Part shown: positions 7,425 to 15,984 of the stretch, piece after piece
Layout: every line of letters begins with the position of its first letter
Numbering within the stretch: position 1 is the stretch's first letter
From: JAUSIF01 sp036556265
GTDB lineage: Bacteria; Pseudomonadota; Alphaproteobacteria; Rhizobiales; Xanthobacteraceae
NCBI GenBank assembly: GCA_036556265.1
Contig: DATBJU010000146.1
Span: forward strand, 1 to 56,455
Direction: 5' to 3'
DNA: 56,455 bases
Made by a program: the position numbers and the translations under genes
The notes under the pieces: model-generated
Databases searched by the model: none
Told to the model about the DNA's origin: nothing
What the model saw: the letters and a program-made list of their open reading frames with translations, nothing else

Positions 7425-8272
7425 GGCTGGTGAGTTACGCGCGCGGAGCGAAGGCAAGCTTCGGCGCGGTGGTAGACAACGGCGTCGTTGATCTCGGCAA
7501 GCGAACGAAATTCGGGAGTTTGTTCGACGCCCTGCGTGCCGACGCGCTTGGTGAAATCGCGAAATCCGCGCAGACGAAGCCTGATCTTCCGATCGAAGGC
7601 ATCAGATGCCTGCCGCCTGTGCTCACGCCGGAAAAGATCATTTGTGTCGGCGTCAACTACGCGAACCGCAACACCGAATACAAGGACGGCTCCGATGAGC
7701 AAAAATATCCGAGCCTGTTCTACCGCGCGCCGAATTCCCTCGTCGGTCACAACGAGCCGATCCTGCGTCCCAAGGAATCGAAACAGCTCGATTACGAAGG
7801 CGAGATCGTTCTGATCATCGGCAAGGAAGGCCGTCGCATTCCGCGCGCGAAGGCGCTCGCCCATGTTGCCGGAGTCACCCTCTGCAACGAGGGCACAATC
7901 CGTGACTGGGTGCGCCACGCGAAGTTCAATACGACGCAGGGAAAGAACTTCGACGCATCCGGCAGCATCGGCCCGTGGCTCGTGACGGCGGACGAGATCG
8001 ACTGGAAGAAACGGTTCGAGCTGACGACGCGCGTGAACGGCGAAGTACGCCAGCACGACACCACGGACAACATGATCTTCGATTTCGCCTATCTGGTCGA
8101 ATACATTTCCACTTTCGCCACGCTGAAGCCGGGCGACGTCGTCGTCACCGGCACGCCGCCGGGCGCGGGCGCGCGATTCGACCCACCGCGCTGGCTCGTG
8201 CCCGGCGATATTGTCGAGGTAGAAGTACCCGGGATTGGGCTGCTGCGGAATCCTGTGGCGGAGGAGAGCTGA
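7421..8272 (+). CDS. hpaG: Fumarylacetoacetate-hydrolase-family decarboxylase/isomerase (HpaG type)
   Basis: 283-residue single-domain FAH-family protein. The metal-binding E-x-E pattern is seen in DYEGEIVLIIGK, and the C-terminal core shows V-V-T-G-T-P-P-G. In this pathway HpaG decarboxylates 5-oxopent-3-ene-1,2,5-tricarboxylate and isomerises the product; E. coli HpaG is a two-domain fusion, whereas this is one domain. The ATG overlaps the stop of the DapA-like gene. A paralogue lies at 54572-55441, outside this cluster. The exact reaction is inferred from linkage. Confidence 0.85.
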   Translation: MRLVSYARGAKASFGAVVDNGVVDLGKRTKFGSLFDALRADALGEIAKSAQTKPDLPIEGIRCLPPVLTPEKIICVGVNYANRNTEYKDGSDEQKYPSLFYRAPNSLVGHNEPILRPKESKQLDYEGEIVLIIGKEGRRIPRAKALAHVAGVTLCNEGTIRDWVRHAKFNTTQGKNFDASGSIGPWLVTADEIDWKKRFELTTRVNGEVRQHDTTDNMIFDFAYLVEYISTFATLKPGDVVVTGTPPGAGARFDPPRWLVPGDIVEVEVPGIGLLRNPVAEES

Positions 8273-8392
8273 AGCGGTGCGGGCCCGATCAGTTTCACTT
8301 TCCGACGCACGGGAACACTTTCCTCCCCACAAGGTTTATGGCCTGCCGCCCGTCTCACCGCGGCGAGTGCCCTGTACGCTCGTGCAAGGGGG

Positions 8393-8590
8393 ATGATGCG
8401 CAAAGTCTCCGACTATCTGCGGCACGCCGAGGAATGCCGCATTTTGGCCAAGACCGCCGACACGCCGGAGCATCGAAAAACGTTGCTCGCGATGGCCGAA
8501 ACTTGGCTCGAGCTTGCTGAAGCTCGGAAGCGAGAGATCGCTCGAAAACGTCGGGTGATGCGGCTCGATATGACGACGCGGCGGCCATGA
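8393..8590 (+). CDS. Small conserved cytosolic protein
   Basis: 65 residues, helical and rich in Arg, Ala and Glu, with no signal peptide or membrane segment. The pattern R-K-V-S-D-Y-L-R-H-A-E-E-C-R followed by a T-W-x-x-L-A-E helix is a recurring small protein in Bradyrhizobium-type genomes, usually annotated as hypothetical. Either ATG of the tandem pair (8393 or 8396) could start it; ggggg precedes them closely. Function unknown. It lies about 100 bp upstream of the histidine kinase on the same strand, and a link is possible but unproven. Confidence 0.7.
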   Translation: MMRKVSDYLRHAEECRILAKTADTPEHRKTLLAMAETWLELAEARKREIARKRRVMRLDMTTRRP

Positions 8591-8691
8591 GTCTTTTTGC
8601 GTCGACGACGCCGTCCGCGTCCCCGGGGAACCACTGCGTAGTCTCTGCAATTGGGAGTACGGAGAAGCGTGTGCGTAGGTAGGGGGACCGC

Positions 8692-10146
8692 ATGACGGCT
8701 CGGTTTCTCAAGTTTCAGCCCGCTTTGTGGCTTTCCGACCAGTACCTTACCGACCAGCGGCTGACTGCAATTGTCGACAGTTCCGACGACGCGATCATCA
8801 GCAAGGACTTGGACGGCACCATCGTTACCTGGAATCGGGGGGCGGAGCGGCTGTTCGGATATACGGCGGCGGAGGCCGTGGGCCAGCCTGTCGCGATGCT
8901 TATTCCCGAGGACCGGCCCGACGAGGAACCGGGAATTTTGCAGCGCATCCGCCGAGGCGAGCGGGTCGACCACTACGAAACCGTGCGCCGGCGCAAGGAC
9001 GGGCAGCTGGTCGAGATTTCGCTGACTGTATCGCCGATCAAGGACAAGAGCGGCAGAATTGTCGGTGCCTCCAAGATTGCCCGCGACATCACCGAGCGAA
9101 AGCTCACCGAGCGCAGGTTGCGCGAGAGCAATCGCCAGGTTCGCTCGCTGATCGAAGCGTTGCCTGCGGCCATCTACACCACCGACCTCGACGGCAACGT
9201 CACATACTTCAACGAGACGGCTGTCGAAGTCGCGGGCCGTCAGCCCGAACTTGGCACCGACAAGTGGTGCGTGAGTTGGCGGCTCTATCACCCCGACGGC
9301 ACGCCGATGCCGCACGAAGAATGCCCGATGGCGGTCGCATTGCGCGAACGGCGACCGGTGCGGGGCGTCGAGATCGTCGTCGAGCGGCCCGACGGGAGCC
9401 GCATACCCGTGATTCCCTATCCGACACCGCTGTTCGATGAGTCCGGCGAGTTGATCGGCGCGGTCAACATGCTGGTCGATATCAGCGAGCGGAAACAGGC
9501 AGAGATGCGAGTCCAAGGCCTGCTCGATGAGTTGAACCACCGCGTCAAGAACACGCTCGCGACCGTGCAATCGCTCGCCACCCAGAGTGCGCGCAACGCG
9601 GATTCAATCGAGGCATTCCAAGAGCAGTTCAACGGCCGCCTGATCGCACTCAGCCGCGCACACGACCAGCTCAGTCGGCGCAACTGGCAACAGGGCGACC
9701 TACTCGAGATTGCTACGGCCGGCCTCGCGCCGTATCGGCAAGACACGGCGCACCAAATCGCGATGTCGGGTGAATCGGTTCGGCTCGCGCCAATTCAGGC
9801 ACTGACCCTCGCCATGGTCTTCCACGAGCTTACCACCAACGCCGCAAAGTACGGTGCGCTGTCCAATCCGCGAGGGCGCCTGCAAGTCGGTTGGTCGACC
9901 AGATTGAACGGAAAGGTACCGATGCTGAAGATCTTCTGGCGCGAGAGCGGCGGCCCAAAGGTGGCGCCGCCGGCTCGGCGTGGTTTCGGCTCACGGCTTA
10001 TCGAATATGCCGTCAAGTCCGATCTCGGCGGTGCGGCGACCCTCAAGTTTGATCCTGCCGGCGTGAGCTGCGACATCGAGATGCCGGTGAGCGATCCGGA
10101 GAGCCACACCACCGGCCCTGCGAAATTCAGTTCCGCGGACGAGTGA
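8692..10146 (+). CDS. PAS-PAS HWE-family sensor histidine kinase
   Basis: 484-residue soluble kinase with no membrane segment. PAS domain 1 spans about residues 20-135 (ending R-D-I-T-E-R-K) and PAS domain 2 about 145-268 (ending D-I-S-E-R-K). The phosphoacceptor is His283 (LNHRVKNT). The HWE hallmarks are His378-Glu379 with Asn383 (FHELTTNAAKYG) and Trp416-x-Glu418 (FWRESG). These kinases in alphaproteobacteria often serve light, redox or general stress signalling. Here no receiver-domain partner is adjacent, so it is an orphan. Its last 20 bp overlap the convergent PCMT gene. The signal sensed is unknown. Confidence 0.92.
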   Translation: MTARFLKFQPALWLSDQYLTDQRLTAIVDSSDDAIISKDLDGTIVTWNRGAERLFGYTAAEAVGQPVAMLIPEDRPDEEPGILQRIRRGERVDHYETVRRRKDGQLVEISLTVSPIKDKSGRIVGASKIARDITERKLTERRLRESNRQVRSLIEALPAAIYTTDLDGNVTYFNETAVEVAGRQPELGTDKWCVSWRLYHPDGTPMPHEECPMAVALRERRPVRGVEIVVERPDGSRIPVIPYPTPLFDESGELIGAVNMLVDISERKQAEMRVQGLLDELNHRVKNTLATVQSLATQSARNADSIEAFQEQFNGRLIALSRAHDQLSRRNWQQGDLLEIATAGLAPYRQDTAHQIAMSGESVRLAPIQALTLAMVFHELTTNAAKYGALSNPRGRLQVGWSTRLNGKVPMLKIFWRESGGPKVAPPARRGFGSRLIEYAVKSDLGGAATLKFDPAGVSCDIEMPVSDPESHTTGPAKFSSADE

Positions 10147-10861
10147 ACGGAACGAACAGCACGAGCCCCACCGTGCGCGTCTCGATCGCTCCCGCGGCGG
10201 TCTTCTCCGCGACCGTAAGCTGCTGCGTGGCGCCGGCGGGTCCTACCGGCATCACGAGCCGGCCGCCCGGCTTGAGTTGCTCCAGAAGCCGCGGCGGAAC
10301 ATGGCCGAGGGCGGCCGTCACGACGATCGCGTCGAACGGACCGCACTCCGGCCATCCCTCGTACCCGTCACCGATCTTGACGCTTACGTTCTCGTAGCCG
10401 AGCTGCTTCAGGCGCAGCGCGGCCGCTTCGCCGAGCGGCCGGATGATTTCGATCGTGCAGACCTTGCGCGCGAGCTGGGCGAGGATTGCCGCCTGGTATC
10501 CGGAGCCCGTACCGATCTCGAGCGCGACGTGCTCGGGCGTCACCCGGGCGAGTTGCGTCATCGCCGCGACGATCAGCGGCTGTGAGATCGTCTGGCCGTG
10601 GTCGATGGGTACAGGCCCGTCACGATAAGCGACTGAGCGAAAGCGCTCGGGCACGAACAGGTGGCGTGGCGTCCGCGCCATCGCCTCGAGGACCTTTTCC
10701 GACACCCGCTCTTCGCCGAACAGGCCGCCCACGCCCTGGGCGTATTGGCGGATGGTCTCCACCATGGCCGCGCGTTCGCGTGCGAATTCCCGCTCTTGCG
10801 CCGTCGCCGGGTGCGCGAGCGCAACGCAGGCGAGAGCAAGCGGGGCCAGTTTCGGGTGCAT
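10127..10861 (-). CDS. pcm: Protein-L-isoaspartate O-methyltransferase with signal peptide
   Basis: 244-residue PCMT homologue. The SAM motif A-L-E-I-G-T-G-S-G-Y-Q-A-A is at about residues 94-106 and P-I-D-H-G-Q-T-I-S-Q, the substrate loop, lies upstream. It methylates isoaspartyl residues in damaged proteins. The start at 10861 has aggggg 5-10 bp upstream. The first 22 residues form a convincing Sec signal (ending H-P-A-T-A-Q), so this copy is probably periplasmic, where SAM supply would be a puzzle. It converges on the kinase gene with a 20-bp overlap and follows the secreted protein gene at 10927 on the same strand. Confidence 0.88.
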   Translation of the reverse strand: MHPKLAPLALACVALAHPATAQEREFARERAAMVETIRQYAQGVGGLFGEERVSEKVLEAMARTPRHLFVPERFRSVAYRDGPVPIDHGQTISQPLIVAAMTQLARVTPEHVALEIGTGSGYQAAILAQLARKVCTIEIIRPLGEAAALRLKQLGYENVSVKIGDGYEGWPECGPFDAIVVTAALGHVPPRLLEQLKPGGRLVMPVGPAGATQQLTVAEKTAAGAIETRTVGLVLFVPFTRPRN

Positions 10862-10926
10862 CTTCCCCCTGTGGCCCGAGGGTCTCCGCCATTCTACACG
10901 GCCGGAGCGTCGACCGCTTGCGTCCC

Positions 10927-11418
10927 TCACGCTTTGTTGAGCGTGATGGATACGTCCGTCACCTCGGCCCCGACCGATTGCATGGCCACCACCTGCCGAT
11001 TCCCGCGCGTCGTCAACGACAGATTGACGGAGAAACTTTCTCCTTTCGCCACGGCCTCGACACGTTCGCCGTTGGCCCGTCCGGAAATCGTGCCGGAGGC
11101 ATTGCGGCTCGCCTCGGTCCACGAGCCGTAGATCGTTCCATCGCGATGCTCAACCTCACCGGAGAGATCGAACTTGTAGCTGTCGCTCGCACAACGCAGC
11201 GTTAGCCGAAGCTGATCGCCGACGTCGGCCACCTGGTAGCTCGCGCGGCAGCGCAAGCGCTCACGTAGTCCGCCCGAAGTCGTAATGTTGCCGACCCCCG
11301 ACCACGTTCCGTTGAGCGCGGCGAAGGGGCCTGCCTCGGCCTGCGCGCCCTGCTGCGGCGCAAGCAGCGACGCAAGGAGCAGCGCGCCGGCCACTCCAAG
11401 CCTCAATGTGGAGCTCAT
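10927..11418 (-). CDS. Exported protein of unknown function
   Basis: 163 residues with a clear signal peptide (residues 1-27, ending G-A-Q-A). The mature part is beta-rich, with a G-T-W-S-G-V-G start, two Cys residues (C57 and C76) that could form a disulfide, and repeated strand-like segments suggesting a small barrel or lipocalin-like fold. No enzyme motif is seen. It lies 65 bp upstream of the exported PCMT on the same strand and may be cotranscribed with it. I do not recognise a named family. Confidence 0.75.
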   Translation of the reverse strand: MSSTLRLGVAGALLLASLLAPQQGAQAEAGPFAALNGTWSGVGNITTSGGLRERLRCRASYQVADVGDQLRLTLRCASDSYKFDLSGEVEHRDGTIYGSWTEASRNASGTISGRANGERVEAVAKGESFSVNLSLTTRGNRQVVAMQSVGAEVTDVSITLNKA

Positions 11419-11525
11419 GTTCGTCTCCTGAATTCAAGGTTCGGCTACTCAACGCCGTAGCAGGCGATCGGGTCCGCCCCCGCCAGCCGCAGGAACTTCA
11501 CCCGGGGCCTGGCGTTTGCTCGTTC

Positions 11526-11765
11526 ATGACCGATAGTGAGCGCCTGAACGTTCTTGAAAAGCACGTCCGGGAGCTGGAGCGCATCCTGACCGATCTCGTC
11601 ATGGACAAGGATGTGCGCCGGCTCGAAGGCGTCCTGGCCGAGTTCGCGCCTTCCTCCGTCGCGCCGGAAAGTCCGGCGCCAAACGGCTCTCGCCAGCAAT
11701 CCAAACGGCGTGTACGTCGATCGCGACCTCGCGCGCCGCGCGCCGGTGCGAAGGTATTCTCCTGA
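11526..11765 (+). CDS. Small coiled-coil hypothetical protein
   Basis: 79 residues starting M-T-D-S-E-R-L-N-V-L-E. The N-terminal half has a leucine heptad pattern (L-N-V-L-E-K-H-V-R-E-L-E-R-I-L) predicting a short coiled coil; the C-terminal third is basic and Pro/Ser-rich, perhaps nucleic-acid binding. The start at 11526 is preferred because upstream codons lack helix-like content. The gene could be spurious; support is codon use plus the heptads only. Confidence 0.45.
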   Translation: MTDSERLNVLEKHVRELERILTDLVMDKDVRRLEGVLAEFAPSSVAPESPAPNGSRQQSKRRVRRSRPRAPRAGAKVFS

Positions 11766-11899
11766 CGCCCCACGATTGACTTCCGCCACGGGGACGCCTG
11801 CTCGAAAATCGACGCGGCGCGGCGCACCGTTGCCGCCTTGCCCCGGCCATGCTCAATAGCGGCGAGCGTGCCCGCGGGCGCGACAGACAGGAGACCGAA

Positions 11900-12862
11900 A
11901 TGGCGCAGAACACACAGAAGATCGGCTGGATCGGCATGGGCCGCATGGGCTTCCCGATGGCCGAGCGCCTGCTCAAGGCCGGCTACGATGTCTCCGTCTG
12001 GAATCGCACCCGCGCCAAGGCCGAGCCGCTCGGCCAAAAGGGTGCGAAAGTCGTCGACAAACTCACGGACCTCTCCGACCGCGAGATCGTCTTCTCCATC
12101 GTCTCGACCGGCAAGGACCTGAAGGAAGTCTATTTCGGCAAGGACGGCGTGCTCGCGGGCAAGAATGGCAGGGTGCCGCAGATCTTCGTCGATTGCTCCA
12201 CCATCGCCGTCGAGGACTCCGCCGAGATCCGCAAGAAGCTGAAAGACGCCGGCGCCGATTTCATCGCCGCGCCCGTGAGCGGTAATGCGAAGGTGATCAA
12301 GGCGGGGAAATTGTCCGCCGTCGCCTCAGGCGCGGAGCCCGCCTTCCGCAAGGTTGAGCCGATGCTCGAGGCGATCGCGCCGAACGGCGTTTCCTACGTC
12401 GGCGAGGGCGAGTTCGCGCGCATCTGCAAGATCGCGCACAACGTCATGCTCGGGGTCGTGATCGAGAATCTGCTCGAGATCACGTTGCTCGCGAACAAGA
12501 TGGGCATTCCGCGGCACGCGTTTCTCGCCTTCATGAACAACTCGGTCATGGGGTCGATGTTCACCCGCTACAAGACGCCGGCGCTCGTGAACCTCGACTG
12601 GACCACGACTTTCACGCCTGAGCTTCTGCGCAAGGACCTTGATCTCGGCCTTGCGCTGGGCCGCCGACACGACGTGCCGATGCCTGTTACAGCCGCGACC
12701 CGCGAAGTGCTGCAAGGCCATTTCGGCGCTGCAAGCTTGCAGAAAGATCCGAAGGCCTATCTCGAGAAGGACTTCGCGGCATTGATGGAAACGATGGCGC
12801 TTGCCGCCGGCATGAAGCTGGAAAGCGAGAACAAGAACGTGCCGACGGGGCTGGAGAGCTGA
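11900..12862 (+). CDS. 3-hydroxyisobutyrate dehydrogenase-family oxidoreductase
   Basis: 320-residue beta-hydroxyacid dehydrogenase. The Rossmann motif G-M-G-R-M-G is near residue 13, the substrate motif D-C-S-T followed by A-P-V-S-G-N lies mid-protein, and the catalytic Lys is in the C-K-I-A-H-N helix. The family oxidises short hydroxy acids with NAD(P). SD caggaga lies 6 bp before the ATG at 11900. It stands alone, followed after 19 bp by dgkA. A second, distant family member is at 17788-18681. The substrate is unknown. Confidence 0.85.
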   Translation: MAQNTQKIGWIGMGRMGFPMAERLLKAGYDVSVWNRTRAKAEPLGQKGAKVVDKLTDLSDREIVFSIVSTGKDLKEVYFGKDGVLAGKNGRVPQIFVDCSTIAVEDSAEIRKKLKDAGADFIAAPVSGNAKVIKAGKLSAVASGAEPAFRKVEPMLEAIAPNGVSYVGEGEFARICKIAHNVMLGVVIENLLEITLLANKMGIPRHAFLAFMNNSVMGSMFTRYKTPALVNLDWTTTFTPELLRKDLDLGLALGRRHDVPMPVTAATREVLQGHFGAASLQKDPKAYLEKDFAALMETMALAAGMKLESENKNVPTGLES

Positions 12863-12881
12863 GGCAGGACGGGAATCTCTC

Positions 12882-13301
12882 ATGGCACGGCGGGGGGGCA
12901 GCAGGCGCAAGCCGTCGGCGCCGCAGGCCGTTCGCGGCGCCCAAGGGTTTCAGCGCATCGTCGAGGCGGCCGGCCATACGTACCGAGGCTTGGTTGCCGC
13001 CTGGGTGAGTGAGGCAGCGTTCCGCCAGGAAGTCGCCGTCGGCCTGCTCGCGCTTCCGGTCGGTTGGTACCTGGCGCCGAACCTCGGCTGGTACGTCGCC
13101 ATGATCGCCAGCCTGCTCGCAGTCCTGGCAGTGGAACTTTTGAACACGGCGATCGAGAAACTCGCTGATCACCTCGCCCCGGCGCCGCACCCGGCCATTG
13201 GACGGGTGAAGGATTTCGGCTCCGCGGCAGTTTTTTGTGCGCTGCTCCTGGCCGGGATCGTCTGGCTTGCCGCCTTGGGCATCCGCGTCGGGCTGCTCTG
13301 A
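12882..13301 (+). CDS. dgkA: Diacylglycerol kinase
   Basis: 139-residue DgkA with three membrane segments (about residues 52-68, 70-90 and 115-135). The catalytic signature E-L-L-N-T-A-I-E-K-L is at residues 85-94. It phosphorylates diacylglycerol to phosphatidic acid in the inner membrane. The basic N-terminal tail (about 25 residues) is longer than in E. coli. The next gene encodes an LTA-synthase-like phosphoglycerol transferase, whose reaction would release diacylglycerol, so the pair probably forms a lipid recycling unit. Confidence 0.9.
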   Translation: MARRGGSRRKPSAPQAVRGAQGFQRIVEAAGHTYRGLVAAWVSEAAFRQEVAVGLLALPVGWYLAPNLGWYVAMIASLLAVLAVELLNTAIEKLADHLAPAPHPAIGRVKDFGSAAVFCALLLAGIVWLAALGIRVGLL

Positions 13302-13331
13302 ACCCCCTCCGTTTGCTTGACAGAAAATTAA

Positions 13332-13347
13332 TGCGTGCCGGCACGCA
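13332..13347. promoter_or_regulatory. Perfect 16-bp palindrome upstream of the phosphoglycerol transferase gene
   Basis: TGCGTGCCGGCACGCA is fully self-complementary, 97 bp upstream of the ATG at 13444 and just after a TTGACA box (13317-13322). A second inverted repeat follows (13393-13399 with 13408-13414, ccgccgg/ccggcgg). The sites may be an operator and the terminator of dgkA respectively; neither role is proven. Confidence 0.35.
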
Positions 13348-13443
13348 ACGTTCTTGCCAATTCCGGAGTTTGTGTAACAGAATGATGACAGTCCGCCGGA
13401 GCCCGAGCCGGCGGCGTTTCCGTCTTCGGGCGCGTAGCCGGCC

Positions 13444-15150
13444 ATGCTGCCCGTTGCATCAGTTCCGAAAATCCGTCGCATCGGCGCCTCCGGCGCGGTC
13501 CGCCAATTGGTGGCGATCGCGCTCACGGCTTCGCTGCATCTGGCCGCCATCGTCCTCATGCTTTGGACCGAGACGGACTTCTGGTCCAAGGCCGCCTTCA
13601 TTCTTACGTGGGGGCTGCTGAACTTCACTTGGCTTCTGATTCTGCGCCGCCCGTCACTTGCCGCCGGTCTTTCGCTCGCGACGATTTCGGTCCTGGTCCT
13701 GCTCTCGCGCTTCAAGTTCGAGGCGCTGTTCATGACGGCGAGCTTCGTCGATCTGATGATCCTCGACGAGGATACGATCAGCTTCCTCCTCATGATCATG
13801 CCGGGCCTTCGGCTCTCTGTGATCGTCGCAGCACTCGCCGCGCTCGCCTTTCTGCTCGGCGCGTGGTGGCTCGACCAATATCGCATTCGGCTGCGTACCG
13901 CCTCGCTCGGGTGTGCGGCCTGCCTCGCGGCGCTGACCGGGCTCTCCTACGCGGTGCCGACTGAGATCGACGACAAGTGGCTCGATGAGAACTATGTTTC
14001 GAAATTCGCGCGCTCCGCTTCGGTTGCGGTCACCGACTATTTCACGCGTGGCATCATTGAATCGGACGCGGCCGTAACCGAGCGGTTGAAGCTGACCGCA
14101 GGTGAGACGTGTCGCCCACCGCGCCGCGCTCCGCACATCGTCATGATTCTCGACGAGTCGAGTTTCGACATGCGCATGGTGCCGGGCAGCAAGTTGCCGG
14201 CCGACTACGGCAAGCACTTCCGCTCGTTCGACGGCAAGACACGCAGGTTCCTGGCCGAAGGCGCGGGCGGGCCGACCTGGTTCACCGAGTACAACGTGTT
14301 GACCGGTCTGTCGTCGCGTTCCTATGGCCGCTTCGCAGACTCCGTGACGCGCTTCGCCGCCGGTCGCGTGGAGCGGGGCCTTCCGCAGGCGCTCGCTCGC
14401 TGCGGTTACCGCACCTATAGTCTCTATCCCTGGTATGGCAATTTTCTCGGCGCGCGCGATTTCCAGACCAGCACGGGCATCCAGAACTTCTTCGACGCGA
14501 AATTTCTCCGCACGCTCGACAACGAACCCGACAGCTTCTACTTCGACGCGGCCCGCCGCCTGATCGATCGCGAGCACGATCACGGGCCGATGTTCGTGTT
14601 CGTCTATACGATGGCCAACCACTTTCCCTGGTACGTCCGCTACCGGCCGGAACTCACGCCGGAATGGCGCGATCTCGGAAATCCTCCGGAGGTCGACGAA
14701 TATGTCCGCCGCCAGCACATGAGCGAGGTCGACTACAAGCAATTTCGTGCGCGCCTTGAGCGCGAATTCAAGGGCGAGCCGTTCCTCATCGTGCGCTTCG
14801 GCGATCATCAGCCGCTTTTTGCGAAGCACCTGATCGATCCGAAGCTCGACGCTGCGGCGCTCGCCAAGCGCCTCGCCGAGTACGATGCGCGTTACTTCAC
14901 GACTTATTACGCGATCGACGCGCTCAACTTCCGGCCGGCAAATCTCGCTTCGGCGATCGACAAGCTCGACGCGCCATATCTGCCGCTCGCCGTGCTCGAG
15001 GCCGCGGGCGTGCCGCTCGACCCGACGTTCCTCGAGCAGAAGAAGATCTTCCAGCGCTGCGCCGGCCTGTTCTACCAGTGCGCGGGTGGCGGCGAGGCGC
15101 GCCGCTTCAATCGGCTGTTGATCGACGCCGGGCTGATCAAGAATCTGTAG
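13444..15150 (+). CDS. LTA-synthase/phosphoglycerol transferase-like membrane sulfatase-fold enzyme
   Basis: 568 residues. Five hydrophobic segments lie within residues 22-172, followed by a periplasmic alkaline-phosphatase/sulfatase-fold domain from about residue 228. Features expected for LtaS-type enzymes: Glu238 in LDESSFD, Thr278 in GPTWFTE at the position of the nucleophile Thr, and Asp454-His455 in FGDHQP. Such enzymes move phosphoglycerol from phosphatidylglycerol onto a glycan (LTA, or osmoregulated periplasmic glucans via OpgB), leaving diacylglycerol. The neighbouring dgkA fits that by-product. The acceptor here is unknown; periplasmic glucan is a reasonable guess. Confidence 0.8.
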   Translation: MLPVASVPKIRRIGASGAVRQLVAIALTASLHLAAIVLMLWTETDFWSKAAFILTWGLLNFTWLLILRRPSLAAGLSLATISVLVLLSRFKFEALFMTASFVDLMILDEDTISFLLMIMPGLRLSVIVAALAALAFLLGAWWLDQYRIRLRTASLGCAACLAALTGLSYAVPTEIDDKWLDENYVSKFARSASVAVTDYFTRGIIESDAAVTERLKLTAGETCRPPRRAPHIVMILDESSFDMRMVPGSKLPADYGKHFRSFDGKTRRFLAEGAGGPTWFTEYNVLTGLSSRSYGRFADSVTRFAAGRVERGLPQALARCGYRTYSLYPWYGNFLGARDFQTSTGIQNFFDAKFLRTLDNEPDSFYFDAARRLIDREHDHGPMFVFVYTMANHFPWYVRYRPELTPEWRDLGNPPEVDEYVRRQHMSEVDYKQFRARLEREFKGEPFLIVRFGDHQPLFAKHLIDPKLDAAALAKRLAEYDARYFTTYYAIDALNFRPANLASAIDKLDAPYLPLAVLEAAGVPLDPTFLEQKKIFQRCAGLFYQCAGGGEARRFNRLLIDAGLIKNL

Positions 15151-15198
15151 CGGCAATCCGGGCCTTGTCTGGCGGCACCGTCGCGCTATCGTCGCCCG

Positions 15199-15963
15199 AT
15201 GGCGTTCACTCTATACAACGCGCCGCAATCGACCTGCAGCCAGCGCGTTCGTTTCGTGCTGAACGCGAAGGCGCTGCCCTTCGACGAGGTCAAGCTCGAT
15301 CTCCTCGAAGGCGACCAGTTGAAGCCAGAATATCTCAAGCTCAATCCCAATGGAGTCGTGCCGACGCTCGTCCATGACGGCGCGGTGGTGATCGATTCCG
15401 CCGTTATCATGGAGTATCTCGAGGAAATCGCGCCCGCCCGCTTCACGCCGGAGCCGCCCGCGGAGCGCGCGGCCATGCGTTCCTGGATGCGCTTCATCGA
15501 CGAAATGCCGACGCCGGCGGTGCGCGTGCCGACCTTCAACATCGCATTCCTTCCGCGCTTTCAGGCCATGAGCGAGGAGGAATTCATTGCCTTCGCGAAC
15601 TCCAAGCCGCTGCGCAAGGAGATGATGCTGCGGATGGGTCAGCGGGGCTTTCCCGAGTCCGACATGAAGGAGGCGATGGATCGCCTCAGCCGCACGATCG
15701 TGCGGATGGACGAAGCGATCGGGAAAAGCGGCGGACCTTGGCTGATGGGGAAGGGTCTGACGCTCGCCGATATTTCGGTGATGCCGGTGATCGTTCGTTT
15801 GGCGGACCTCAACCTCGATACACTTTGGGCCGGCCGCCTGGCGATCGCACGCTGGCTCGCAGCGATCCGGGCACACTCGGCTTTCAAGCCGACCTACTAT
15901 TTCGGCTCGCTGCTGACAGAGAAGTTTCCCTGGCTCAAGGAAAGGCTCGCGAAGCGAGCCTGA
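15199..15963 (+). CDS. Glutathione S-transferase family protein
   Basis: 254 residues. The N-terminal thioredoxin fold has the active-site region S-T-C-S-Q-R-V-R at residues 11-18, the cis-proline loop N-G-V-V-P-T-L and the glutathione gamma-Glu site D-S-A-V-I-M-E-Y-L. The C-terminal helical domain includes the usual N-capping motif L-T-L-A-D-I-S. The substrate is unknown; a conjugating, isomerising or ether-cleaving role is possible in an aromatic degrader. A 21-bp gap leads to the cupin gene on the same strand, which suggests cotranscription. Confidence 0.88.
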   Translation: MAFTLYNAPQSTCSQRVRFVLNAKALPFDEVKLDLLEGDQLKPEYLKLNPNGVVPTLVHDGAVVIDSAVIMEYLEEIAPARFTPEPPAERAAMRSWMRFIDEMPTPAVRVPTFNIAFLPRFQAMSEEEFIAFANSKPLRKEMMLRMGQRGFPESDMKEAMDRLSRTIVRMDEAIGKSGGPWLMGKGLTLADISVMPVIVRLADLNLDTLWAGRLAIARWLAAIRAHSAFKPTYYFGSLLTEKFPWLKERLAKRA

Positions 15964-15984
15964 CGCGCGTGAAGGGAGAATGGC

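Noticed and set aside
13654..15156. 500-codon minus-strand frame opposite the phosphoglycerol transferase gene
   Set aside because: The plus-strand protein has clear catalytic motifs and membrane helices. The antisense product is compositionally typical of a G/C shadow.
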